From contig JBCBVV010000033.1 in assembly GCA_039817415.1 (NCBI GenBank), positions 16,138 through 80,137 of the forward strand: a stretch of DNA of 64,000 bases, in the 5' to 3' direction. Made by a program: the position numbers and the translations under genes. The stretch comes from JALEFZ01 sp039817415. GTDB lineage: Bacteria; Bacteroidota; Bacteroidia; J057. Under the pieces are notes generated by a model. It searched no databases and had not been told where the DNA came from. It worked only from the letters and a program-made list of their open reading frames with translations. Positions 8,665 through 17,523 of this stretch are shown in pieces. The number at the start of each line of letters is the position of its first letter. Within the stretch, counting starts at the first letter, position 1.

Positions 8665-8976
8665 ATGACTGAGATTAAAAATTATTCTGTACGTATCAAT
8701 GGAGGCCCTGAAGGGGAGGGAAGTGAAATCCGTGCACAAATTCATTTGTTTAGCGAAGACAACGTTATGGTAGGTGCCATCGATTTCTATATGGAAGGAT
8801 ATCCTCTTCCTGGAGATCAACAAGGTAAAATCACCAGATTTGCCCTGCCAATTGCCCAGTTGAGAGATGTTGTTGACTTATTGAGGAATGAAAAACCTAT
8901 TTACCTAGGTTGGCAAGCTTCACTGAACAATGCCTACATTTCCACCACACAAGAGCCTGTTGGCGAGGGGGAATAA
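8665..8976 (+). CDS. Conserved-looking hypothetical protein (103 aa)
   Basis: A small soluble protein without signal peptide or membrane segment. It alternates beta-type segments (YSVRING, EIRAQIHLFS, MVGAIDFYM) and ends with an amphipathic helix around residues 68-80 (QLRDVVDLLRNE) and YLGWQ. No domain is recognised. The start ATG follows a trigger factor terminator by about 50 bases, so it is its own transcription unit. The gene after it has its own promoter. Function unknown. Confidence 0.7.
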   Translation: MTEIKNYSVRINGGPEGEGSEIRAQIHLFSEDNVMVGAIDFYMEGYPLPGDQQGKITRFALPIAQLRDVVDLLRNEKPIYLGWQASLNNAYISTTQEPVGEGE

Positions 8977-8998
8977 GAGCTTTTCCACCCTTCTTCGC

Positions 8999-9030
8999 TT
9001 TGCGAAAAGCAGGAATCTGGTGTACTTTTG
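8999..9030 (+). promoter_or_regulatory. Bacteroidota-type promoter of the TonB_C-TPR gene
   Basis: TTTG (8999-9002), a 20-base spacer and TACTTTTG (9023-9030) match TTTG-N20-TANNTTTG exactly. The gene's ATG is at 9052, leaving a short leader with AGAGGAAA just before the start. Confidence 0.8.
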
Positions 9031-9051
9031 CACGGTTAATTTTAGAGGAAA

Positions 9052-10368
9052 ATGAAGCGAATACTATCATTGATGATTTTTGCGGGGTTCATGTTCAGCC
9101 TGACAGGTATCATGGCGCAGGACTACCCAGCAGCAGAAGAGTTTATTTACGTTGACCAACAACCCACTCCGATTAATCTAAGCGATGTAAGAGCGGCTAT
9201 TGGCTACCCAGAGGAAGCAATTAAAAGTGATATCGAAGGAGATATTATCTGCAGAATTCTGGTTGACTCTTCAGGCAAATATGTGCGGCACTTGGTGATG
9301 AATTCTGGACCAAGCGTCCTACAGGAAGCTGTAGAAAGACATATTGCCGAATTGACCTTTAGCCCAGCCATTCTGGAAGGGAAAAATGTCGCCTATTGGA
9401 TCAATGTGCCGTTTCGCTTTAAGCTCATTAGCCAGCAGGTAAGGATACTGGAAGATGCAGTAAGCGAGGTCACAGACAGCCTCACAGGCATGAGAGACAA
9501 TCCTGGCTTATGGTACAGAAGAGGACTGTATTACTTGAAACTAAATAAGGTAAAGGAAGCGATGGCTGATTTTGAGGAAAGCATCGCCATTAACCCTATG
9601 AAGAACTCCAAAAAGGTAGCCAAAAATACCTATCCAAATTTGGTGAAGGCTTACTTCGGTAAGGCTAGTGTACTGAATAAGGAGGGAGATATGCCAGGTG
9701 CTATTTACAATTATGGAGAGGCTATCAGAATTGCTTCTGAAATGAAGATTGAAAATGTAGGGGTAAATCGCCTATTGCCACAGCTTCACTTGGAGAAGGG
9801 CTTCGCCCATATGGAGAACGATTCGAGCATGGAAATGGCCAAAAAGGAATTGTTGGTCGCCTCTCAGGATACGGGGGAAATAAAGTGTACTGCCTTCCAA
9901 CTCTTGGCCGACATAGGAATTGAGGAAAAGGATAACGAAAATCTGGTCAAGTATTACGATGGGCTAGTTGAGTGCTATCCCGAACAGGATTTCCTCAAAT
10001 ACAGCCGTGGATATTATGAAACACAGGTGGGTAAATATAGCAATGCCATCGAGGACTTCGGTTATGTAGCGGAGAAGGTTAAGGTAACTCCATTGCTCCT
10101 AGCCACCTACAATCAAATGGCCTTTTGCTACATGAAAGAAAAGGAGTTTGAGAAAGCCTTTGCATCCGTAGATAAAGCCCTGGTTATCAATGTTCTTAAT
10201 GGGGAGTCCTATTATTATCGTGGATTGATCCACCTTGAAAAAGGGGATAAGGAAAAAGCATGTGAAGATTTCCAAAAATCTATCAATTATCAAACGGATG
10301 GCTTGTATCTAGATGATGTCAAGATTAAGCTTGAAGAACTTTGTGGCGTTACGCTGGAAGATGAATAA
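9052..10368 (+). CDS. Secreted TonB C-terminal domain protein with TPR repeats
   Basis: Residues 1-23 form a signal peptide ending in IMAQ. Residues about 43-125 are a TonB_C-like domain (YPEEAIKSDIEGDIICRILVD ... FSPAILEGKNV ... INVPFRFKL pattern). The rest, about residues 145-430, holds tetratricopeptide-type repeats such as GLYYLKLNKVKEAMADFEES. Without the transmembrane and proline-rich parts it is not a classical energy-transducing TonB; proteins of this layout are common in the Bacteroidota periplasm and may act as scaffolds. A terminator follows the stop. Confidence 0.8.
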   Translation: MKRILSLMIFAGFMFSLTGIMAQDYPAAEEFIYVDQQPTPINLSDVRAAIGYPEEAIKSDIEGDIICRILVDSSGKYVRHLVMNSGPSVLQEAVERHIAELTFSPAILEGKNVAYWINVPFRFKLISQQVRILEDAVSEVTDSLTGMRDNPGLWYRRGLYYLKLNKVKEAMADFEESIAINPMKNSKKVAKNTYPNLVKAYFGKASVLNKEGDMPGAIYNYGEAIRIASEMKIENVGVNRLLPQLHLEKGFAHMENDSSMEMAKKELLVASQDTGEIKCTAFQLLADIGIEEKDNENLVKYYDGLVECYPEQDFLKYSRGYYETQVGKYSNAIEDFGYVAEKVKVTPLLLATYNQMAFCYMKEKEFEKAFASVDKALVINVLNGESYYYRGLIHLEKGDKEKACEDFQKSINYQTDGLYLDDVKIKLEELCGVTLEDE

Positions 10369-10379
10369 GACTTAAGCAT

Positions 10380-10414
10380 AAAAAAAGGAGACGTTTGAAG
10401 CGTCTCCTTTTTTT
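10380..10414. terminator. Bidirectional intrinsic terminator
   Basis: A run of seven A plus GGAGACG (10380-10393) pairs with CGTCTCC plus seven T (10401-10414), loop TTTGAAG. It serves the TonB_C-TPR gene and the convergent HPt gene, whose stop codon lies inside its right end. Confidence 0.93.
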
Positions 10415-10748
10415 ATGTCAATTGAACCAGTATGGCTTGAATTTCCTTTTTTACGGTCTGGAAATGTTCACCAATAACTTCCATTCCTTCTTCTTCCTTG
10501 GCAAGATCTTCCACTTCTTCTAGCTTTTCTTTGAGATCGTCCCTTCCTAAAGAACCAATCGCATACTTCAGTTTGTGAGCATGTTGGTAGATACCATTCC
10601 AATCCTTTTGGGAAATCCCACTAGAAAGACCAGCGATATCAACGGGAGCCTGCTCAGCAAAAAGATTGATCATTTCTAAGACAAACTCTTCATCTCCGTT
10701 TGCTATTTCTTCAAGATAGCTTGTATCGATACCTACTATAGTTTTCAT
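10413..10748 (-). CDS. HPt (histidine phosphotransfer) domain protein
   Basis: A 111-residue, all-helical single-domain protein with the HPt motif HAHKLKYAIGSLG; the phosphorylated residue should be His58 (AHKLK). The protein would relay phosphate between a hybrid kinase receiver and a response regulator in the cytoplasm. No kinase or receiver gene lies nearby, so the partner must be encoded elsewhere. The start at 10748 gives the usual family length. Confidence 0.88.
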   Translation of the reverse strand: MKTIVGIDTSYLEEIANGDEEFVLEMINLFAEQAPVDIAGLSSGISQKDWNGIYQHAHKLKYAIGSLGRDDLKEKLEEVEDLAKEEEGMEVIGEHFQTVKKEIQAILVQLT

Positions 10749-10922
10749 GCAACCTAATTCTTGCCTTTTATTTTACTCCCTTAATAAAACAAGGAATAGA
10801 TAATTTAAAAAGTAAATATACCTAAATAAATTGCATAAGTATTTACTTTTTTTTTCGAAACAAATGGCAAAACCAAGAGAATTCTTTCTTCAATCAACGG
10901 TATCTACCCTCAGCATTTCATC

Positions 10923-11915
10923 TTATTGTTCCAAGGGATTGTAGACAAAGGTAAGCATCAGCAAAAATGAAAGTCCCAAGAGAATGATGCCCAACTTGAC
11001 AAAAATTGGATAACGATCCTGTACATGACGGTAGGAGATATTCTGGATTTTTCTGGTTTCCAACTGAGAAATTTCAGAAAAAATCTGCTGAAGTCTTTTG
11101 GGATCAGAAGCTCTGTAGAAATTTCCGCCCGTAATACTTGCAATCTTCTGAAGAGTCTCTTCATCCAGATCCTGTATGGGCTCTCCCCGATTTGATACAC
11201 GGGAATAATCACGCTTTCCCATCCCTATGACATATGTCTTAATTTTATTTTCGGCAGCGAGCTTAGCTGCAGTTAAAGGATCCAGTCTACCCGTATTGTT
11301 AGCTCCATCAGTTAGCATAATCATTACCTTGGAGCCATTATCACTTTGCTCCATTCTATTAATACCTGTCGCCAGTGCCTCTCCAAGAGCTGTTCCTGAA
11401 GGAGGAAGCATCCCAAATTGAACGCGCTGTATCAACCTTTCTAAGAAACTATAGTCCAATGTCAAAGGTGAATGGCTGAGTGCCTCACTTGAGAACAGCA
11501 CTAGCCCAATTTTATCCTTTTGTCTTCCTTGGATAAACCTGATGGCATTGGATTTGGCTACTTCTAATCGATTGGGAGGATAATCCGTTGATTCCATGCT
11601 TCCACTTATATCCAACAGAAGCATGATATCTATCCCCTCCACTTTTTCATTCACGACTTCGTCTGCGCTTTGTGGTCTGGCCACTGCAAAGATTAGCAAT
11701 GCCAGGGCCGTTAGCTGCAAAAACCTAGGTATATAACGCAAAAAAGACAGATTGTACTTCTTCCTATCAATGGCCATCGGATCGTAGCTAAGCCGAATAA
11801 ACAACCTTTGCTTTTGATAGAATCGTATATACCAAAAAAGATAGGCCGGAATTATCAGCAGCAGGAACAGCGCCTCCGGATTAGCAAATAGATCAATACC
11901 GAGCCATTTTTTCAT
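10923..11915 (-). CDS. batA: BatA-like VWA domain membrane protein
   Basis: Residues about 13-33 and 61-79 are membrane helices, followed by a von Willebrand A domain with a complete MIDAS (LLLDISGSMES, then TGxALGEAL and LTDGANNTG). The final helix at about 305-324 (KLGIILLGLSFLLMLTFVY) gives the Bat topology. Bat proteins are linked to stress and aerotolerance in Bacteroidota and spirochaetes and are usually encoded with MoxR, BatB, BatC and BatD. Here no other bat gene is next to it (an HPt gene lies downstream), so it is either a split cluster or a lone paralogue. The role is inferred from the family. Confidence 0.85.
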   Translation of the reverse strand: MKKWLGIDLFANPEALFLLLIIPAYLFWYIRFYQKQRLFIRLSYDPMAIDRKKYNLSFLRYIPRFLQLTALALLIFAVARPQSADEVVNEKVEGIDIMLLLDISGSMESTDYPPNRLEVAKSNAIRFIQGRQKDKIGLVLFSSEALSHSPLTLDYSFLERLIQRVQFGMLPPSGTALGEALATGINRMEQSDNGSKVMIMLTDGANNTGRLDPLTAAKLAAENKIKTYVIGMGKRDYSRVSNRGEPIQDLDEETLQKIASITGGNFYRASDPKRLQQIFSEISQLETRKIQNISYRHVQDRYPIFVKLGIILLGLSFLLMLTFVYNPLEQ

Positions 11916-12045
11916 TATCCATAAAATAAGGGAAGATGAAGGGTTTTTTCAAGTAATTAAAGGGCCAAATGTTTCCATTCATGAGCTTTGTCCTACCGTT
12001 CTGCATTTCAAGAATCTTCATATCTTGCAAAAAACCTAATACTCC

Positions 12046-13560
12046 ATGATCAGATTTTTCAGCGGACAGAAAGATTTCCGCTTTCTGGCGTTCATATGTA
12101 CCCTTTTTTTTAGTCTGACTTTGTGTGGGCAGCCATCATTTCTGATCGAGCAATTCGAAAGCTATGATATCCTGTTTTACGATCTGGAAGTTCAGTTTAG
12201 CGAAGAAAAAAGCAGGATAGCCGGAACTCAGACAATCTTCTTTAAAGCCAATAAGCCCATTAAACATATCTGGCTGGATATGGGACCAGACCTGAATATC
12301 CATAGGCTCTACTGGAAAGGCCAAGCCTTGAATTACGAATTTCTCGGGGAATTGCTTCGTATTGATTTTCCTCAAACACTCAGGTCTGGAAGAAGGCAAA
12401 AAATTGATCTTGTCTTTTACGGAGCCTTAAAGGGAACCAGCCCATATCCTGTTTGGCAACGAAATCAAAGAAATCAATTTCAATTGGGCCTATCAGATGC
12501 ACACATTCCCCCCTATTTCTGGTGGCCTTGCAAACAACATGGGAACGATCCTGCTGATTCCATGAGATTGAAAGTGATCATTCCTGATAATATCCATATT
12601 TTTTCCTCAGGGACCATTAGAGATACCCTTCCTATCAATGGAAACAGAAAAATGTATGAAATCTTTTTTGAGGAAAAGATCATACCTGAAAAGGTAAGCC
12701 TTTATGCTGGTAAGTTTGAGAGCCTTCAAGATTTCTACCAAAACGATATGGGAAATCATTCTCTCACCTACTATATCCAACCCGAAAGGCGGATTGAAGC
12801 TTTATCTCACCTGGCTCAGGTCAAACGGCTATTTCTCACACTAGAAAAGGTTCTAGGGCCTAATCCTTCATGGGGAAATGGGTATACTTGGTTCCAACCA
12901 TTAGTCTACAATGAGGGGCAAAATCTATTACAAAATAACGCCTTTGGTTTTGATCCTTTGTTGGTCAGGGATATAGCCAATCAATGGATTCAAACCCAGC
13001 CAGCCCAAAGAGACACGCTTGGCTTATGGCTAAAACAACTGTTTCCTTATATCATGGAATTGACCTTGGTCGAAAAGTGGTTTGACAAAGGCACCGTTGA
13101 TTCCTATTTGAGTGGCCAAAAAGACCCACAATTTGTCGCAGCAGGAAGAGTCTATAGGTTGATAAAATCTGATCCCAAGCCCGAACTATGGTATACTACC
13201 ATGTCTAGCTACCTGAATCAGACAAGCTCTCCTGTTCCAGCTGAAGATGATTTTAGAAGAATTCTTGGTAAGGATAAAGCGTGGTTAGTACGCTATATTT
13301 CGAGAGATAATCCTCTCCCCATTCTTCAATATCATATCAGTGGCAAGCGAAGAAAAATGCGATACTATTTCCGGTGGAAAGATGCGCCAACTGATTTTCA
13401 ATTGCCACTTGCACTGAGGGCTGGCCAGGAGGTAACCAAAATTATACCCGATCAGCAATGGAAAAGCCTTATTTTGAAGGGAGTTTCCAGAAAAAATATC
13501 GGATTTCCACCAGAATCTACTTGGTTTTCGTTAGAAGAAGTAGAAATACTAACCAACTAA
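12046..13560 (+). CDS. Secreted M1-aminopeptidase-like protein lacking the zinc site
   Basis: A signal peptide (to about residue 28, ending in LCG) precedes an M1-type N-terminal beta domain (FEVQFSE..RIAGTQTIFFKA, GLSDAHIPPYFWWPC) and an M1 catalytic-like domain. In M1 enzymes zinc is held by HEXXH-X18-E. Here the aligned residues are R308-D309-I310-A311-N312-Q-W and, exactly 18 residues on, Q331 in WLKQLF. Both His, the catalytic Glu and the third ligand are all replaced, and the exopeptidase GAMEN is not recognisable. It should therefore be catalytically dead and may bind peptides or act as a scaffold. It lies 25 bases before a T9SS plug-family gene, probably in one operon. Confidence 0.82.
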   Translation: MIRFFSGQKDFRFLAFICTLFFSLTLCGQPSFLIEQFESYDILFYDLEVQFSEEKSRIAGTQTIFFKANKPIKHIWLDMGPDLNIHRLYWKGQALNYEFLGELLRIDFPQTLRSGRRQKIDLVFYGALKGTSPYPVWQRNQRNQFQLGLSDAHIPPYFWWPCKQHGNDPADSMRLKVIIPDNIHIFSSGTIRDTLPINGNRKMYEIFFEEKIIPEKVSLYAGKFESLQDFYQNDMGNHSLTYYIQPERRIEALSHLAQVKRLFLTLEKVLGPNPSWGNGYTWFQPLVYNEGQNLLQNNAFGFDPLLVRDIANQWIQTQPAQRDTLGLWLKQLFPYIMELTLVEKWFDKGTVDSYLSGQKDPQFVAAGRVYRLIKSDPKPELWYTTMSSYLNQTSSPVPAEDDFRRILGKDKAWLVRYISRDNPLPILQYHISGKRRKMRYYFRWKDAPTDFQLPLALRAGQEVTKIIPDQQWKSLILKGVSRKNIGFPPESTWFSLEEVEILTN

Positions 13561-13585
13561 AGTATTCCAGAAAGTTGTTCTACAC

Positions 13586-14881
13586 ATGAGAAACATTATT
13601 TCCTTGATGCTGATTGGATTCATCTCTTTGTCCAGTCTTTGGGCCTATGAATTCGTGCCATCCACTATTTATCCAGAAATTGTTTACAAGGATACGGCTT
13701 ACCAGACCACTATACGAACAGTAAGTCTTTTTCGTCGCGGCCTAAAAGAGTCCTATCCTGTCCTTTATCTGAATAGAGACCAGAACTTGGTCTTGACATT
13801 TGATGAACTCGTTGAGGAAAGTGCGAACCCTTCAGACTTTTTTGTAGATGTAATCAGTTGTAATGCAAATTGGGAGCCTTCAGGCTTACTAAACGTGGAA
13901 TTCTATGATGGATTCTTTAACCAGAGAATCACCGAGATTCAACGATCAGGGCTCACACGTGTCCCCTATTTCCATTATTGGTATAGCTTCCCCAATCAAG
14001 GAGAAAAATTCAAGCAAAGCGGTAATTACCTCCTAAAGGTATATCGTGATGGAAATCAAGATGATATCGTCCTGACAAGGAGGTTTGTAGTCGTGGAACA
14101 ATCCATCGGTATCAACCTGAAATACCAACTCTCAGCAGAACCTATTCGGCAACAGATGGAGAACTTCTCTTTTGAGGTCAATGTCGGGAACCTACCTGTA
14201 TTTGATCCATTGAAAGACTTACATATCAAGGTCCTTCAAAACTTCCGATGGGACAACTCTTATGAAAATCCTCAACCCAGGTTCCAAATGGGAAAAAAGT
14301 ATGAATACTTTGTCAACCTCATGGAACTTTTCTACGGTGGGAATGAATTTCGTCGCCATGAATGTGAAAGCTACGATCTATTGGGCAGGAATGTTCAGGA
14401 TATTGAAAGGCGAGAGACCATGGTGGATCTTTTTAATTATGCGGATGAGGCTAGGCAAAGAAATACCTATGGAGACCGACGCGACAGAAATGGAAGCTAC
14501 CGAATCAGCGTCATGGAATACCAGGGGGACTCCATCAATGCAGACTATTTTACCAATCATTTTTATGTCAAATCCTCCGAGAGGATAAGAGGTGATGTAT
14601 ATGTTTTTGGAGAAATGACGGATTGGAACCTCTTGCCTGAATTCAAAATGACCTATAACAAGAAGCTTAGAAGGTATGAGGGAGAATTTCTCTTAAAGCA
14701 AGGAATTTATGATTATCAGTATGTCGTCAAATATCCCGATGATTGGATGGTAGACGAATCAGCCTTTGAAGGACAGCATACCCCTTCAGAAAACTTCTAT
14801 ACCATCATGGTCTATTTTCGGGGGCCTACTGATAGAAATGATCGTTTACTCGGCTTCCTCACAGTAAACTACAAGGAGTAA
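13586..14881 (+). CDS. Type IX secretion system plug-family protein (DUF5103)
   Basis: The signal peptide ends near WAYEF (residue 20). The body matches the DUF5103/T9SS plug layout: an N-terminal beta domain with CNANWEPSGLL and YFHYWYSFPN, a second domain beginning around ERIRGDVYVFGEMTDWNLLPE (about residue 331) and YDYQYVVK. In Flavobacterium johnsoniae a protein of this family closes the periplasmic side of the SprA translocon. The predicted role here is the same; the presence of two T9SS-sorted proteins in the window agrees. It follows the M1-like gene by 25 bases. Confidence 0.85.
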   Translation: MRNIISLMLIGFISLSSLWAYEFVPSTIYPEIVYKDTAYQTTIRTVSLFRRGLKESYPVLYLNRDQNLVLTFDELVEESANPSDFFVDVISCNANWEPSGLLNVEFYDGFFNQRITEIQRSGLTRVPYFHYWYSFPNQGEKFKQSGNYLLKVYRDGNQDDIVLTRRFVVVEQSIGINLKYQLSAEPIRQQMENFSFEVNVGNLPVFDPLKDLHIKVLQNFRWDNSYENPQPRFQMGKKYEYFVNLMELFYGGNEFRRHECESYDLLGRNVQDIERRETMVDLFNYADEARQRNTYGDRRDRNGSYRISVMEYQGDSINADYFTNHFYVKSSERIRGDVYVFGEMTDWNLLPEFKMTYNKKLRRYEGEFLLKQGIYDYQYVVKYPDDWMVDESAFEGQHTPSENFYTIMVYFRGPTDRNDRLLGFLTVNYKE

Positions 14882-14903
14882 AGGAATTCAAAAGAAGCTT
14901 AAT

Positions 14904-14932
14904 AAAAAAGCCCACCCTGTAAGGGGTGGACT
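14904..14932 (-). terminator. Intrinsic terminator of small minus-strand gene
   Basis: AG-CCACCC (to 14917) pairs with GGGTGG-CT (14924-14932) around one mismatch. Six A on its left (14904-14909) give the U-tract for minus-strand transcripts, so it ends the small gene that stops at 14959; it may weakly serve the plus strand. Confidence 0.65.
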
Positions 14933-14958
14933 CGTTATGCTTGTTTGTTGAATAGATC

Positions 14959-15141
14959 CTAAGGAAGTACTTGTGTTGAGACATTTTGTTGAATCATCCC
15001 AACTGCTTTTTCGAGTAGTTGTTCTGGGCTGCTTACTTGTGCCGCATCTTCCATTCCCCATCCACTCATCAAAGAGTATAGGGTAACTCCCAAAAACAGG
15101 AGGGAAATAATAACCAGAATGATGTTTCTTCTTTTCTTCAT
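14959..15141 (-). CDS. Small membrane-anchored hypothetical protein (60 aa)
   Basis: KKRR at the N-terminus precedes a hydrophobic helix (residues 6-26) and a mostly soluble C-terminal part with SSPEQLLEKAVGMIQQNV. This is consistent with a small inner membrane protein with a positive cytoplasmic end. A terminator follows the stop, which supports transcription. No family is recognised. Confidence 0.6.
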   Translation of the reverse strand: MKKRRNIILVIISLLFLGVTLYSLMSGWGMEDAAQVSSPEQLLEKAVGMIQQNVSTQVLP

Positions 15142-15275
15142 CGTCTCATGCCTTTAGACAATCTAAAAGTAGGATTGCCTGCCTTCATAAACTAGACGGA
15201 ATGAGCAAGCGTGAAGGTTGGGTGGACAAGCGTGGAATATCAGGGTGTGAATACGATTTTTTATGAACAAGCGTG

Positions 15276-16490
15276 TCAATTTTTGAGGGATTGTGCTACG
15301 ATCCAGGCAGTCGTCCAAGCTGCCTGAAAATTAAATCCACCCGTTACGGCATCAATGTTCAATACTTCTCCGGCAAAATAGAGGTTGGGAAAGCGTTTTG
15401 CTTGCATACTTTTGAAATCAATTTCTTTGAGGTTGACTCCACCCGCCGTAACAAATTCATCTTTGAAGGTACTTTTCCCATTCACCTTGAATTCTGCCTG
15501 GATCAATTGTCTGATCAAAGCCTCTATTTGCTTATTGCTCATTTCCCCCCATCTTTTTTCCTCTCCTACTTGAGCCGCCTCTAACAAAGACCTCCAAAAT
15601 CTTCCTGGAAGACCGAACATCCCTTGTTTGTAGACAAACTTTCCTGATTCAGCCTTTCTTTTTTCCAGAAGAAAGCTTTCCGTTTCTCCCCATTTCTGTT
15701 TTCCGAGGAAATTGACCCTAATTCCAAAGTCGTAATTCTTGTCGAATAGTTCTCGAGCCCCCCAAGCGGAAAGCTTAAGGATAGCGGGCCCACTTAGCCC
15801 CCAATGCGTAATCAGCATCGGCCCCTTTGAGGAAAGAGAACTCCCATTGACTTTTATCTGTACCTCTGGGAAACTAATCCCTTGCAGGCCCTGAAGCCTT
15901 GTATCTTTGATGTTAAAGGTGAATAAGGAAGGGCAAGGGGAGATCAAGTCTAGGCCTAAGCCTGCCAGTATTTTCCACATTTGCTTACTTCCTCCAGTAG
16001 CGATGACCAACTGCGATGCTTCGATTTGTCTTTCCTTGGTTTGAATATTCCAGCCCTCACCATTCTGTTCAATCCCAACCACTTGAGATTTGGTCTCTAT
16101 TCTAACTGATTTTCCATTCAGGCTATTTCTCAAACAATTGATGATAGACTGAGATTGATCGGATGTAGGAAATACACGACCGTCCCCTTCGATCTTCAGG
16201 GGAACTCCTCTATCCTCAAACCAACCCATGGTATCACCTGTCATAAAACGAGTAAAGGGGCCCATGAGTGCCTTCCCTCCCCTTGGATAAGATTTTACCA
16301 ATTCTCTTGGCTCAAAGACGGCGTGGGTAACATTACACCTTCCTCCTCCTGATATTTTCACCTTCCCAAGGACATTAGGTGATTGCTCCAGAATAAGAAT
16401 TTGTTTATCAGGGGCCTCCTCTGCTAGGTTGGCAGCAGTAAAGAAACCTGCTGCGCCTCCACCTATTATGACGACATTCTCCTTAGACAT
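15276..16490 (-). CDS. BaiN/RdsA family NAD(P)/FAD-dependent oxidoreductase (HI0933-like)
   Basis: A 404-residue flavoprotein with the FAD-binding motif VVIIGGGAAGFFTAANLA (7-24), the HI0933 family signature KISGGGRCNVTH (about 46-57), a second glycine-rich segment LVIATGGSKQMW and the C-terminal LYFAGEVLNIDAVTGGFNFQAAW that closes the FAD site. Members act on varied substrates; some are bile acid or steroid reductases, but most are uncharacterised. Its substrate is unknown. It starts 20 bases... upstream neighbour AraC ends at 16510, so the two genes may be cotranscribed. Confidence 0.85.
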   Translation of the reverse strand: MSKENVVIIGGGAAGFFTAANLAEEAPDKQILILEQSPNVLGKVKISGGGRCNVTHAVFEPRELVKSYPRGGKALMGPFTRFMTGDTMGWFEDRGVPLKIEGDGRVFPTSDQSQSIINCLRNSLNGKSVRIETKSQVVGIEQNGEGWNIQTKERQIEASQLVIATGGSKQMWKILAGLGLDLISPCPSLFTFNIKDTRLQGLQGISFPEVQIKVNGSSLSSKGPMLITHWGLSGPAILKLSAWGARELFDKNYDFGIRVNFLGKQKWGETESFLLEKRKAESGKFVYKQGMFGLPGRFWRSLLEAAQVGEEKRWGEMSNKQIEALIRQLIQAEFKVNGKSTFKDEFVTAGGVNLKEIDFKSMQAKRFPNLYFAGEVLNIDAVTGGFNFQAAWTTAWIVAQSLKN

Positions 16491-16509
16491 AAAGTGTTAA
16501 TGTGTGAAC

Positions 16510-17376
16510 TTACATGGCCATACGTCCCTGCTGTCCTATTTGACTTGGAGTGGAACCAAAATGCTTTTTGAACTCCACGATAAAATGGGAAGTATTCTCA
16601 TATCCAACCTCTATAGCTACTCTCCCAACCTCAAATTGTGTCTTTTGCAGTAGGTCCTTCGCCTTTTCCATCCTTTTCTGGATGATCCACTTTCTAGGAG
16701 TAATGGCAAATTTGCTCTTGAACTCTCTTCTAAAAGTGGATTCGCTTCTCCCCGTTAGGAAGGCGTAATCTTCTATCGTTAGGGGCTTATCAAAGTTTGC
16801 CTCCATGAATGCTTTTAGGCTTTTGGGAGCAGCTGTCCCAAGAGAGTGAAGAATGTCTGCAAAGCTCCCTTCCTTTGCGGACAAAACCGCAAGTAACTCT
16901 CTAATTTTCAACTGGATAATCTCCCAAGAAAGTTGGCCTTCTTCATCTAATACTTCCATTCCTTCCCAAAAAATCCTTGTGTAAGAAGGTTGAGCAAGAA
17001 TATGAAGGTTTGGAATAAGTATCCGCTTTTTATCTGGTTTCCATGACATTTCGCTTGCTAGCTTGGACAGATAGTCATCACTCAGAAAAAGTAAATAGGA
17101 TTCGAAGCCCTCGCCAGGACTGATCAGATCATTGATGGTATAAAGGCCTTTTCTAAAACATCCCAATTGATTTTGTTGAATATCAAGCTTCTCTCCTTCA
17201 TAGGTGCGAATCAATTGTTTCCCTTTCATCACAAAGGAAAAGGCATGCATAGATAGGTAGCTCTCTCTTCCCTCTAAAGAATTCAAGAGCCGTTTTCTCA
17301 TCAATACTGCATCTGGACTCGCGTAAAATACTCTGCTAATGTCCTGAGAAATCAGTTTGTCTGGAATAATCAGCAT
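16510..17376 (-). CDS. AraC family transcriptional regulator
   Basis: A 288-residue protein with a divergent N-terminal effector domain and a C-terminal AraC HTH (about residues 195-282): the first helix-turn-helix is IEDYAFLTGRSESTFRREFK, the second GRVAIEVGYENTSHFIVEFKKHFGSTPSQI. It lies upstream of the flavoprotein gene with a 19-base gap and is divergent from the hydroxyacid dehydrogenase, either of which may be its target. The ligand is unknown. The ATG at 17376 gives a typical length. Confidence 0.9.
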   Translation of the reverse strand: MLIIPDKLISQDISRVFYASPDAVLMRKRLLNSLEGRESYLSMHAFSFVMKGKQLIRTYEGEKLDIQQNQLGCFRKGLYTINDLISPGEGFESYLLFLSDDYLSKLASEMSWKPDKKRILIPNLHILAQPSYTRIFWEGMEVLDEEGQLSWEIIQLKIRELLAVLSAKEGSFADILHSLGTAAPKSLKAFMEANFDKPLTIEDYAFLTGRSESTFRREFKSKFAITPRKWIIQKRMEKAKDLLQKTQFEVGRVAIEVGYENTSHFIVEFKKHFGSTPSQIGQQGRMAM

Positions 17377-17479
17377 ACGGGCAATTTACAACTCCCTCAC
17401 CATTTGGGAGAATAAATTTTGATAAAGGTGAAAACCAAAAGTATTGCCTGAAATCCGTTATCCTGACCGAAAATCGATA

Positions 17480-17507
17480 TTGAAGGAAACACAGCTTCCT
17501 AATTTTG
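17480..17507 (+). promoter_or_regulatory. Bacteroidota-type promoter of hydroxyacid dehydrogenase gene
   Basis: TTG (17480-17482), a 17-base spacer and TAATTTTG (17500-17507). The second element matches TANNTTTG exactly and lies 17 bases before the ATG at 17524. Confidence 0.65.
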
Positions 17508-17523
17508 GATAAAAAATAAGATC

